A program made the position numbers and the translations under genes. A DNA stretch of 64,000 nucleotides, taken from CAVONV01 sp963697355. GTDB taxonomy: Bacteria; Acidobacteriota; Vicinamibacteria; Marinacidobacterales; DATDRI01. The notes under the pieces were generated by a model. That model was not told the DNA's origin, did not search any database, and saw nothing but the letters and a program-made list of their open reading frames with translations. Positions 54,965 through 64,000 of this stretch are shown one piece after another. How positions within the stretch are numbered: position 1 is the stretch's first letter; each line of letters starts with the position of its first letter. The DNA is taken from positions 124,001-188,000 of the forward strand of contig CAVONV010000023.1 in assembly GCA_963697355.1 (NCBI GenBank), given 5' to 3'.

Positions 54965-56227
54965 TCATGAATCGCTACCTGCCGTCGTAGCAATGAGCAT
55001 CGTCAGCACTTCCGTCGCTGTGACGATCTCATCGAGCGCAACATGCTCATTGGAGGCATGGGCATTCAAAACATCGCCGGGGCCGTAGAGGACCGTCGGC
55101 GTATTCGCATAACGAGTCAACAAGCGCAGATCGCAGCCGTAAGGGACACCGTGCGAAATCAGTTCTTGGTTCGTTATGTCACGGTGTGCAGCGGCGAGTT
55201 GGTTTAGAATCGGAGCGCTCGCGTCAGTTTCTCCAGGTTCGAATTGTCCCTCGAACCATTCGAGATGGACGGGATGGTTCCTCAACCATTCATCGTTATC
55301 TGAGATTCCGCTCAACGTATCTTCGAGCACTCGACGTGCGGCGAGCGGTTCTTCTCCCGGGAATATCCCGAAGCGTCCCTCGACGATAGCTTCATCGGGT
55401 AGCGTGGAGGGCCATTCGCCGGCGTGGAGTTTGCCGATACTGATAGGGGCTGCGAGTCGGTTGTCGGCGAAGGCCGGATGCTGGAAGCCCAAATGGCGGT
55501 TGGACTCGAGCTCACGCAACGCTTTCCACACCTTCCAGAACTTTTCGATGGCGCTCACTCCCGAACTCGGCAGGGCGCCGTGAGTAGAACGGCCGGGAAC
55601 GCGAAGCCGAAAAGAAAGCGCGCCGGAAGCGACAGGGCTCATGGTCAAACTGGTCGGTTCGGCAATGACGGCTGCGTCAGCTCGGTATCCTCTCACGATG
55701 GCTGCCAAAGTGCCGAGTCCTCCGGTCTCCTCCCCAATGACACTTTGAAGGAGTATCGGCCGCTCCGGCGTTACACCGAGCTCTTGAGCGGTGCGGACGG
55801 CAAAGCTTATTGCGGCCAGTCCGCCTTTCATGTCGCACGAACCTCGCCCATAGAGAGATTCTTTGTGAATGCGTCCGCTGAAGGGGTCATCGTTCCACTG
55901 CGAATGATCGCCCACCGGGACGACATCGATATGACCGTTCAGAATCAAAGCTGCGCGCTTGGGATCTCCCTCACCCCACTGAGCGACGACGTTGGCTCGT
56001 TCAAAGGGTAGTCCATCGTCGCAGAATGCGGGATGGCCGGCTACGTCGCCGGATTCCGGGATCCACAAGTCGATCCCGAGGCCCCAGTCTTGCCAACGCT
56101 TGGCCAGGTATTGTTGCGCTTGTGTCTCTTCACCGGTGATGCTTGGAAATCTAACCAGCTCTTGGGCCAGTTCATATCGATCCCTCTTGAAAGAATGAAC
56201 GCATTCTTTGACGAGGGATGCTTTCAT
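54965..56227 (-). CDS. M20 family metallopeptidase (ArgE/DapE/CPG2-like)
   Basis: The 420-residue protein has the two-zinc site of the M20 family: H99 and D101 in LNGHIDVVP, bridging D132 in GRGSCDMKGG, catalytic E166-E167 in IGEETGG, and a dimerisation domain at about 205-320 (RSTHGALPSSG). It probably removes an acyl or amino-acid group from a small peptide or acetylated amino acid in the cytoplasm. The start ATG 56227 is in a good context and the length is normal. It is intact, unlike the genes on either side. Confidence 0.92.
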   Translation of the reverse strand: MKASLVKECVHSFKRDRYELAQELVRFPSITGEETQAQQYLAKRWQDWGLGIDLWIPESGDVAGHPAFCDDGLPFERANVVAQWGEGDPKRAALILNGHIDVVPVGDHSQWNDDPFSGRIHKESLYGRGSCDMKGGLAAISFAVRTAQELGVTPERPILLQSVIGEETGGLGTLAAIVRGYRADAAVIAEPTSLTMSPVASGALSFRLRVPGRSTHGALPSSGVSAIEKFWKVWKALRELESNRHLGFQHPAFADNRLAAPISIGKLHAGEWPSTLPDEAIVEGRFGIFPGEEPLAARRVLEDTLSGISDNDEWLRNHPVHLEWFEGQFEPGETDASAPILNQLAAAHRDITNQELISHGVPYGCDLRLLTRYANTPTVLYGPGDVLNAHASNEHVALDEIVTATEVLTMLIATTAGSDS

Positions 56228-56411
56228 GATTCGTTCGTGACATGTTACGACCTATCGCTGAAGGGAGCAAGCCTACCCACGAAATGAAGACGAGGATTAG
56301 CAGAACGTAAAGCCGAAGGACTTAGCCCGTTCCCAATACGACCGACCGTAGTCCGAATTTGGAGAACTGTGCTTAGCTCCAGCGAAGGTGGGCCGCTGCG
56401 GATCCAGCTTT

Positions 56412-59400
56412 TTATCGAGAAGTGGGATTCTCTGCCGTCTGCCAGAAACCGGAAAGTTTGGCGGTCACGTAAGTTCGTGCATCCAACATCAAGCTGAACA
56501 TGGCGGGGACGAGGAAGAGCGTGAAGAGCGTGGAGACGACGAGGCCGCCGACGACGACGCTGCCCAGGCCGCGGTAGAGCTCCGAGCCGGCGCCCGGCCA
56601 CAGGACGAGCGGCAGCATGCCGAAGACGGACGTGCTGACGCTCATGAAGATGGGCCGGATGCGGTTTTGCACCGCTTCGCGAATGGCCTCCGCGGTGTCC
56701 ATTCCGTCGTCGCGCATGTGGTTGAGCGATTGGTGCACGATGAGGATGGCGTTGTTGACGACGGTGCCGACGAGGATGATGAATCCGAGCATGGTCAGAA
56801 CGTCGAGCGGCTGGTAGGTAAAGAGGTTCATCGTGGCCAGACCGAGAAACGCCGCCCAGCGCCGCCAGCGGCACGCTGAACATGATGACGAAGGGGTAGA
56901 GGAAGCTCTCGAACAGCGCCGCCATCAGCAGATAGGTGATGACGATGGCCAGCAGGAAGGTCCATCGGAGCGTGCCGGCCGTCTGGGTGAGCTTGTCCGC
57001 GGTCCCGCTGAGCGAGCGCGGTAGAGACCGCCGATGCGGCCTCTCGTCGCATGGGTCCGAGGATCTCGTTTGAACGAGGTTCATGGCCGTCTCGAGCGGC
57101 ATGTCCTCGGCCGGTGTGATTCTCAAGGTGATGGCGCGTTCGCGCTCGCGATGGTTGATCTGGACCGGACCGTTGACCTGCTCGATCTCGGCCACCGAGC
57201 CGAGCGTGACCAGGCGGCCGTCGGGAGTCGCGATGGGGAACTGCTCGATCAAGCTCCGTCGCTGTGAGCCTCGCGTGCTCCGCCATGACCTTGAGGTCGA
57301 TCTCGCGCCCCTCGAACTGGTAGTCGCTCGCCTTGGCGCCGTCGATCAGTGCGCTGACGGCGGAAGACCCAGCTCGCGATTGGAAAGCCCGAGCTCGGCC
57401 GCACGCCGGCGGTGCGTGACCACCCGCACTTCGGGATTGTCGAGGTCGAGACCGGGGATGGGTCGGCCGCGCGAGCCGGGAAGGCCTCGCTGCACCTTGT
57501 CCGAAGATCTCACCGCCCAGCGCGATGAGCTGCTCCAGATCGGGACCGGTGATCTCGATGTCGATGTTGCGTCCCTCGTCGAAGCCCCGCTGGAAGATGC
57601 TGGATTGGTTGATGATGATGATGACGCCGGGAAGGTCGGCGCTTCCTTTGAAAACTCGGGAATCAGCTCCCGCACCCGCTGCGGGTCCTGCGACCGCGCC
57701 CCCATGAACGCCTGCCCGTTCAGAGCGACGAAGAAGAAGCCGCCGATACCGCCGCCAGGTGTGTCCTTCGCCTCGGGCGAATCCGGGTCCGACCTCACAA
57801 GACGGACGAAGCACTTTCTCGTAAGCCAACCGCAAGTCGGAAACTTCGTCCAGGCTGTAGCCGGGCGGCGGCAGCAGAACGCCGAACAGGAAGTTCTGGT
57901 TGCCCACCGGCAGGTACTCGGTCGGCGGCATGAGCAGAGAGCTCAACCCGATGGAAGCGATCGTGAAGACGGCCGACAACGGCGAGGCGCTTCGTCGTCG
58001 AGCCGGTGATCCGATAAACGGTGTCGCCTGACCCAACGAGCGAAACCCTGAGCCTTGTCCAGAAACCCCACAGATTGTGAAATCCTCGTCCCTCGTCCGC
58101 TCCTGCAGCCGTTCGGAGAATGCGGGCGGACAGACTCGGAATCACGGTGATCGAGACGATCAGGCTGAGCGCCACGGCACGCGACAGAGCCAGGGCGATG
58201 TCGCCGAAGAGCTGGCCCACCTCTTCCTTGATGAAGACGATCGGAACGAAGACGGCGATGGTGGTCAAGCGTGCTGGCCAGCACGGCGCCCCACACCTCG
58301 CTGCGCCCCGTCGTAGGCGGCCTGGAAACGCGGTCTTTCCCATCTGGTCGGTGGCGGTAGATGTTCTCGAGCACGACGATGGAGTTGTCCACCACCATAC
58401 CCACGGCGAAGGCCATCCCGGCCAGGCTGATCACGTTCAGGGACCGCCCGAAGAGATACAGCATCGGGAAAGTGCCGATGATGCTGATGGGGATCGCCAC
58501 GGCGATGACGAAGGTGCTGGTTCGGCTGCGGAGGTAGAGAAGAAGGATGATCGTGGCGAGCACGCCGCCGATGGCGATGCTCTGCTTGACCAACCAGATG
58601 GCGCTGTTGATGTATTCGGTCACGTCGTAGGTCAGCACCATGTGAAGTCCGCGCGGCGCGAGAAGATCGGCGTTCAGGCGTGCCGACCGTCTCCTTGATG
58701 CCCTCCATGACCTCGAGCACGTTCGACCCGGGCTCGCGGATGGCGTTGATGGCGATGACCGGCTCGCCCAAGGCGAAGACGCGCGCTCCCGGCTTTCGGT
58801 AACCCGAGCTCGGCCCGGCCCACGTCGCGAAGGTAGATCGGAACACCGTCGCGCACGGCGATGACGATGTCCTCGATGTCTTGCGGGGATTGATACTCGC
58901 CGACCGTGCGCACGATGTAGCGGCGCTTGCCCTCGTCGAAGTCGCCGCCGCTGTAGTTGCGGTTCTCCCGCTCGAGCGCCGCCGCAAGCTCGTTGAAGGT
59001 GACCCGACGCGACGCCAGCTTGGCCGGGTCGACGATCACCTGGAGCTCGCGCTCGCGACCGCCGAAGAAGTTGGAAAGCCCCACACCCGGAACACGCTCG
59101 ATCTCGGGCTTGACGTAGTCGTCGACGAAGTCGTAGAGGGTGAGATGTCGCCCTCGAAGCTGTCTTTCGTCCGTCGGCATCAAGATGAACCAGCCGATGG
59201 CGTTCTCGTTGACGTCGACGGAGCTGATGACCGGCTTTCGGCTTCCTCCGGATAGTCCGGCACCTGTTCCAGTCGGTTCGAGACCTTGAGCAGCGCGCTG
59301 TCGATGTCGGTTCCCACCGGAAAGGTCAAGGCAATCGTAGCCGCTGCTGTCCGAGCTCGAGCTCTCCATCTCGAGGAGACCTTCGAGGGACTTGAGCTGC

Positions 59401-59620
59401 TCCTCCTGCTCGTCGACGATCTCGCGCTCGATCTCCTGCGGGCTGGCGCCCGGCCAAACGGTGGTGACGGTGATGGTCGGTTCGTCGACCGTGGGAGTGA
59501 GCTGCACCGGAACCTGTTGGAGGGCGATCAAGCCGAAGAGGATCAAAAGATGACGCCGACGGCGGTCGTCACCGGATAGCGAATCGGCAGCCATCGATGA
59601 TCTTCACGGCGGGCGTACTC
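56412..59620 (-). pseudogene. RND efflux transporter (AcrB/MexF type), many frameshifts
   Basis: Reading from the right: PVTTAVGVI, LFGLIALQQVPVQLTPTVDE and TVWPGASPQEIEREIVDEQE begin an RND pump. Further pieces in changing frames follow: GVGLSNFFGGRERELQVIVD, VFRSTFATW, MAFAVGMVVDNSIVVLENIY (helix 4 with the proton-relay aspartate region) and VGTVVNNAILIVHQSLNHMR, ending LSGFWQTAENPTSR at 56412. At least six frame changes are needed. An intact pump has about 1040 residues and about 12 membrane helices, and would export drugs or lipophilic compounds with the adjacent adaptor. Gene order adaptor-pump is normal. Confidence 0.85.
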
Positions 59621-60683
59621 CTGTGGTTGGCCATCTACCTTCTGTCCCGGGCGCAGGCGCTCGTTGCCGCGCGTTACGACCTTGGTGCCGGGTTGAATCG
59701 TTCCCTGGACCTCGATCCAGTTTCCGACTCCGGTGCCCGTCTCCACCGAAACGAGGTCCACCGTGCTTTCGCCGTTCAAGACGTAGACGAAGCGACCTTC
59801 GCCGCGAATGAGAGCGCATCTTTGGGAACGACCGTCGCCTGGTACGACTCGCCGACGGCAAAGGAAACGCGAGTCAACATGCCGGCTCCGATCCTCCCTT
59901 CCGAGTTCACGATCTGAACCTTCACGGGAAAGGTCCGTGCTTGCGCATTGGCTCGGGGTACCACACTTCGGACCCGGCCCTCGATTTCGTAACCGGGGAG
60001 GGAGTCGAAAGACACGGAGGTCGACGTGCCCTTTTTGATGTCGGGGTAGTACCGTTCCGGAACATCGACAACGACATCGAGATCGACGAGCTCCATCATC
60101 TCCACGACCGGATCGCCCTTGCCGACCCACTCGCCGATGTCGATACGCTCGGCGACGATGACACCGCTAAAGGGGGCGCGGACCGTGGAACGGTCGAGAT
60201 TGAGCTGAGTTCGGGCGATTGTCGAAGTGAGTTGTTCGACCTTGCCCTGCCAAGCGTCGGACTCGTAGCGGGAGTCGTCGAGCTGTTCGCGTGAAAGCAC
60301 CTCGGACTCGAAAAGCTCCTGTGCCCGCTCCATGTTCCGCTTGGCTTGCTTCAGCGTGCGTCGGCCTCGCGTAGCTCGGCCTCGGCGGCCTCGAGCTGGA
60401 GCTGGAGGTGGTCTTTTCTGAGCTCGACGATAGCCTGTCCCTTCTTGACCTCGTCACCTTCGTGGGCCACCAGCGACACCACGAGTCCTTCGACTTCGCT
60501 GGCGACGAGACTCGAGGTCCTTGCCTCGACCGAGCCGGGAAGACGTAGTTGTCGGCGTACCGTTTGCTCCTTGGCTTCCGTATAGCGCACCGGGCTGGGT
60601 GGGCGTTCTTGGGCCACCCCGTAGCCGGCCCAATGAGCGGCAAGAAGGCGAAGATAAAGGATGAACGGAGTTGTGTGTTTCAT
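59600..60683 (-). pseudogene. RND periplasmic adaptor (HlyD/AcrA family), frameshifted
   Basis: ATG 60683 starts a signal-like MKHTTPFILYLRLLAAHWAG and then GSVEARTSSLVASEVEGLVV, the lipoyl-type beta-hairpin entry. The coiled-coil hairpin and barrel continue one frame over (SREQLDDSRYESDAWQGKVE; RAPFSGVIVAERIDIGEWVG; MLTRVSFAVGESYQATVVPK). The last part (FVYVLNGESTVDLVSVETGT) is in a third frame. Two frame changes, near 60355 and 59825, break it. The partner pump follows directly. The first frame is also open upstream into the kinase gene. Confidence 0.82.
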
Positions 60684-60839
60684 TGGATTTGACTTCCAGG
60701 ACTTACATAGGTTTACGGAATGCTGGCCCATTGATACTAGCCCGAACCCGAAAATGAGGCCAGGAAATCTAGTAAGTGTCTTTTTATCAGACAAATAGAC
60801 GCGTTGGGACGATTGGAAAGGTATGGTTGTTTTGCCTCG

Positions 60840-62630
60840 CTTGTAGTACGCGTGGGCATTTGCGAAATTGGGATCGAGCTCGAGGGCAAGCCGCCACTCC
60901 GGCTCAGCACCGGCCCAGTTCCAGTCGGAGTACGTCGTGACCACGGCCAGGGCCTCATGCGCTCCCGCGGAGCCGTCATCCAGCGCAACGGCTTTGAGAG
61001 CCGCCGCCTTCGCCTTCGGTCCGGCCTCATGGGGTGGTGTGATGCCCATCTGCTGGCGGGCAGACCAGACCCACGAAAGACCCGCGTAGGCCGGGGAATA
61101 GGAAGGATCCTTCTCGAGCGCCAGCTCGAAGTAGCTCTCGGCGGTGTCGATATTCGCCGGCGTCAGGTTCTTCCAGTAGTAGGAGCCTTTGAGGTAGGCG
61201 TCGTGGGCCTCGGGATTGACCGGACGGACACCCGCCAAACGCTTCGTCTCCTCCGGCGTCAATGCCACTTGGACCTCTCCGGCAATCGCCTGCGCCACCT
61301 CACTCCATAATAGAAGCACATTTTCTAGGTCGCGCTCGTAGCTCTCCGCCCACAGAGCTTGCTCGGTCTTCGGATCGATGAGCTGCGCCATGATGCGGAC
61401 GCTCCCTGCCACTCGTTGTGCCGAGCCTTCCACCAGCGCATCGACGTTGAGCTCCCTTGCGATCTCCGCTAAAGACTTGTCTGTCCCTTTGTACCTCATG
61501 GCAGAAGAGCGAGAGATCACCTTCAACGCACCGATCTTCGCCAGGTCGGTAATCAGAGCTTCGGTCATCCCGTCCGCAAAGTACTCTTGTTCGGGATCGC
61601 CGGAAAGGTTCTGGAGAGGAAGTACTGCGATGGACTCGATGGGCGAAGCGGCCTGCCCGGCTTGCTATCTGATCCCATAACCTGATGAGGTTCGGCCCCA
61701 GCAACGATCGCGAGAGTGGCAACGAGAAGTCCTGCCGCCGCCCATAAAATCTTCCGGCGAGCCCACCAAACCGAGGGAGTCTCCGGAACCGTCTTCAGTT
61801 CTCTCGCCAGATCACTTGTCGACCCGTACCGGTCACCAGGATTCTTCGATAAGCATCGCTCCACAATCGCCGAGAGCTCGAAAGGAATATCATCGCTTAG
61901 CTTTCTTATAGGCTCAGGATCCTCATCGATGATAGCCGCAAGCGTTTGCGGTATCGTGTCCTTCTTAAAGGTCAGATTTCCCGTGGCCATCTCGTAAAGG
62001 ATCGATCCCAAGGAGAACTGATCCGAGCGGAAGTCAACAGGTCTATTCGAAGCCTGCTCCGGCGACATGTACTGCACGGTTCCCAGTATGACGCCTTGTT
62101 GTGTGGCTCTCGTCACCGTGGCGGTCTCGGAGTCCGTATCCGAGCTTTCGGGCATCAGCTTGGCAAGGCCGAAGTCCAGGATCTTCACCAAGCCGTCTTC
62201 CGTCACCATCAAGTTCTCAGGCTTGAGATCCCGATGCACGATACCCGCTGCATGCGCCTTGGAGAGGCCCTCGGCAACCTGGGTGGCAAGGGGGAGAATT
62301 TTCTCGGTAGAAAGTGGACCTTCCTCCATGAGCTCTCGAAACGTCTTTCTCCTCCACGAGCTCCATTACGATGTAGTGCGTACCTTCGTCTTCACCAATA
62401 TCGAAGACCGTCGTAATGTTCTGATGGTTGAGTGCCGAAGCAGCACGAGCCTCCCGTTCGAAACGACCTCGTCGCTCGGCGTCAGGGGAAAGCTCGGTGG
62501 GGAGTACCTTGACGGCAACCGTCCGTTGGAGTCGGGTGTCCTTGGCCTTCAGAACCTCGCCCATACCTCCGGCACCGATAGGCGAGAGGATCTCGTAAGG
62601 CCCGAGTCTGCGGCCCGGTGGGAGAGACAT
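60840..62630 (-). pseudogene. Serine/threonine kinase-TPR protein, frameshifted and truncated
   Basis: The gene starts at 62630 with LGPYEILSPIGAGGMGEVLK, then VAVKVLP with the ATP-binding lysine. One base shifted (near 62335) it continues HRDLKPENLMVTEDG, DFGLAKL and GTVQYMSPEQAS, followed by a membrane helix (KILWAAAGLLVATLAIVAG). After a second shift (about 61650) it reads SIAVLPLQNLSGDPEQEYFA and a TPR region. Family members continue about 200 residues further, but homology stops at about 60840 (ANAHAYYK). Acidobacterial kinases of this type sit in the membrane and signal by phosphorylation. It is probably not functional as read. Confidence 0.82.
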
Positions 62631-62857
62631 CGCCTACCCCCAATCGTCGTCTAAAAGCTGTGGGAAATATATGAGAGTTAAGGAAGGTAGTCAAGCCGGC
62701 GAGAAGGAGGAAGGATTCCGAAAGACCTGTTAGTGTTGTAGCGGCGCTAGAGCTAGCTGACCTTCTTATTCTTTGAGTCTCTCTTGAACCCAGAGGTTCA
62801 GCAGAGTCTGGAGAGAGACGCCAGGACGTTTCGCTGAATCGCGAATCCTGGCTGACG

Positions 62858-63127
62858 TCATGCCACCTGCTCTCTTCGCTTCTTGGCGCGATGTAGATCG
62901 TAGGTGACCTGCAAATTCATCCATAGTTTTGCAGTGGTACCCAACGCTTCAGCGAGGTCCAATGCAGCGTCAGCCGTTATTCCGCGCTTCCCATTGATAA
63001 GCTCGTTGAGACGGGCCCGCGTCCATCCTATTTTCTCTGCAAAAGCAGTCTGCGTGATACCTGCCGGATTCAGAAACTCCTCGAGGAGAATTTCACCAGG
63101 ATGAAAAGGATTGTTTGGTTGCCTCAT
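62858..63127 (-). CDS. higA: HigA-type antitoxin
   Basis: The 89-residue protein has the HigA pattern: NPFHPGEILLEEFLNPAGIT, then TQTAFAEKIGWTRARLNELI as the helix-turn-helix, and ALGTTAKLWMNLQ at the end. It binds and neutralises the HigB RNase and represses the operon. ATG 63127 has GGAG eight bases upstream; GTG 63142 is an alternative. The toxin gene lies directly upstream with a gap of about 17 bases, the usual HigBA order (toxin first). Confidence 0.9.
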   Translation of the reverse strand: MRQPNNPFHPGEILLEEFLNPAGITQTAFAEKIGWTRARLNELINGKRGITADAALDLAEALGTTAKLWMNLQVTYDLHRAKKRREQVA

Positions 63128-63144
63128 AAAACAATTCTCCACTA

Positions 63145-63423
63145 TCAGTGGTAGTCGATGACTTGCACTTCATAGGCGTTGCCATTCTGCCACCGAAAAA
63201 CGATTCGCCACTGGTCATTGATTCGAATTGAATGAAAACCTCTCCAGTCGCCCTTGAGGGGTTCCAACCTGTTACCAGGTGGTTTACGCAAATCGCGAAG
63301 CTCTGCCGCGTCATGCAAAAATAGAAGCTTGCGGCGGGCTCTTCGATGTAACTCCCTGGGAATTCGCCTGACCGACTTTGTATCTTTGTCGTCATAGAGA
63401 ATCCTCGGCCAGCCGATTTCCAA
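63145..63423 (-). CDS. higB: HigB/RelE-type toxin
   Basis: The 92-residue frame contains ARRKLLFLHDAAELRDLRKP, then PPGNRLEPLKGDWRGFHSIR and INDQWRIVFRWQNGNAYEVQ, which is the core and C-terminus of HigB RNases (ending VIDYH). It would cleave mRNA on the ribosome. The N-terminal region (DDKDTKSVRRIP) seems a few residues shorter than in relatives, and the only start I see is TTG 63423. Either the start is misjudged or a small in-frame deletion weakens the toxin. The AT-rich stretch 63430-63480 upstream probably holds the promoter. Confidence 0.82.
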   Translation of the reverse strand: MEIGWPRILYDDKDTKSVRRIPRELHRRARRKLLFLHDAAELRDLRKPPGNRLEPLKGDWRGFHSIRINDQWRIVFRWQNGNAYEVQVIDYH

Positions 63424-63680
63424 AGCTTCGTATCACATTAAGATAATATCATAACACAATAATATTTTCATTGCTTCCCTAGAGGCGATGGGTGCATTTC
63501 ATCTAAACACCGTGCTCGCGACGGAGCACGAGAATGTCAAGATGCTGAGAAAATGGGGCGTTCGCGGTTTTCAATCACCACGAGTGACAAACAGGTGAGT
63601 GTTTCGTGGCTGGTGCCGAAGGGGGATTCGTTCGGACCACTTGGATAACGCCATAAGGCACACCATGTGACCTCTGGCCG

Positions 63681-64000
63681 TTATCCTTGCTGATCAGGAT
63701 CTGACTCGGCGCTGGTCGTGGGCAGGTTCATGCGGCTCAGTAGGTCCTGGAAGCGCGGGTCGGAGCGCAAAGGATCGGAAAGTGGTTGATAGGCGATGCC
63801 CGGGAGATTGGGGTCGCGGACCTCGAAGGCCTTCTCGAGCCAGTCCATGGTTCGGTCGTAGTCGCCGGCGTAGATATAGTGCCTGGCGACGAATTCCGGG
63901 GAAAGTCCTCGAACGATCCCCGGGGCCACGATACCGCCGGATTCCTCGAGCCGTGCCGCCAAGATGTCCGCGATGCGCTGAAACGCGCCCTCATGACCGG
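63681..64000 (-). CDS. TPR/kinase-type protein, C-terminal part (5' end outside window)
   Basis: The frame is open to the window edge. It reads FQRIADILAARLEESGGIVA, then YIYAGDYDRTMDWLEKAFEV, PNLPGIAYQPLSDPLRSDPR and FQDLLSRMNLP. This D-P-R-F-x-x-L-L-x-R-M-x-L-P ending is standard for acidobacterial kinase-TPR proteins and related TPR regulators. It is the type of tail that the truncated kinase at 60840-62630 lacks. The N-terminal domain is not in the window, so kinase versus other N-terminus cannot be decided. Confidence 0.72.
   Translation of the reverse strand, partial: GHEGAFQRIADILAARLEESGGIVAPGIVRGLSPEFVARHYIYAGDYDRTMDWLEKAFEVRDPNLPGIAYQPLSDPLRSDPRFQDLLSRMNLPTTSAESDPDQQG

Noticed and set aside
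1..64000. CRISPR arrays, rRNA and tRNA genes
   Set aside because: I looked in the intergenic stretches and saw no regular spaced repeats, no rRNA core sequences and no clear tRNA cloverleaf. A covariance-model search would be needed to exclude a tRNA fully.

Overview
The window looks like a chromosomal piece of an Acidobacteriota bacterium. Three gene types argue for this: MacB-like permeases of the acidobacterial duplicated orphan permease (ADOP) type (one intact at 16773-19241, one cut short at 43141), a 1021-residue 'VWFA-related' acidobacterial protein with a TPR tail (26401-29466), and kinase-TPR genes at the right end. The assignment rests on protein families only. I see no rRNA, tRNA or CRISPR array.

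Layout. 1-4413: end of sbcD, complete sbcC, a methyltransferase. 4423-4499: two tandem units like an insertion-sequence end. 4752-7620: a MerR regulator whose operator covers its own apparently leaderless promoter, coupled to a VIT/VWA protein and closed by a hairpin terminator. 7658-13348: a molybdopterin oxidoreductase and a 1162-residue Lon-type protease with an HExxH motif in an unusual N-terminal region. 13.5-26.4 kb: a MITE-like repeat, a polytopic membrane protein, amidohydrolases, an ADOP permease, DNA polymerase IV, a second methyltransferase, a PQQ-type beta-propeller, and an amidohydrolase fused to a CYTH-like domain. 29.6-35.6 kb: the most coherent operon, five genes overlapping by 4 or 8 bases (DUF1460 amidase-like, family 2 glycosyltransferase, DUF4922, SpoIID/LytB, phospholipase-D/cardiolipin synthase). 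I read it as a possible cell-wall turnover or recycling system.

36-52.4 kb: sound genes (CGGC protein, HNH endonuclease, class C beta-lactamase-like hydrolase, M48 protease, SSS symporter) lie among many broken ones (M14 carboxypeptidase, RHS piece, ADOP, CocE/NonD, SelA-like, M24, M61, GH127, GH172, TRAP permease). 52.4-64 kb, all on the minus strand: a beta-propeller/phosphoesterase with a probable in-frame internal deletion, an M20 peptidase, a frameshifted RND efflux pump and adaptor, a frameshifted and truncated kinase, a HigBA toxin-antitoxin pair, and the tail of another kinase-TPR gene.

The number of frameshifts and internal deletions is striking. Either this lineage is losing genes, or parts of the assembly carry indel and collapse errors. 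Long genes such as sbcC, lon and the VWFA gene are intact, so any error would have to be local. Sequence alone cannot settle this.
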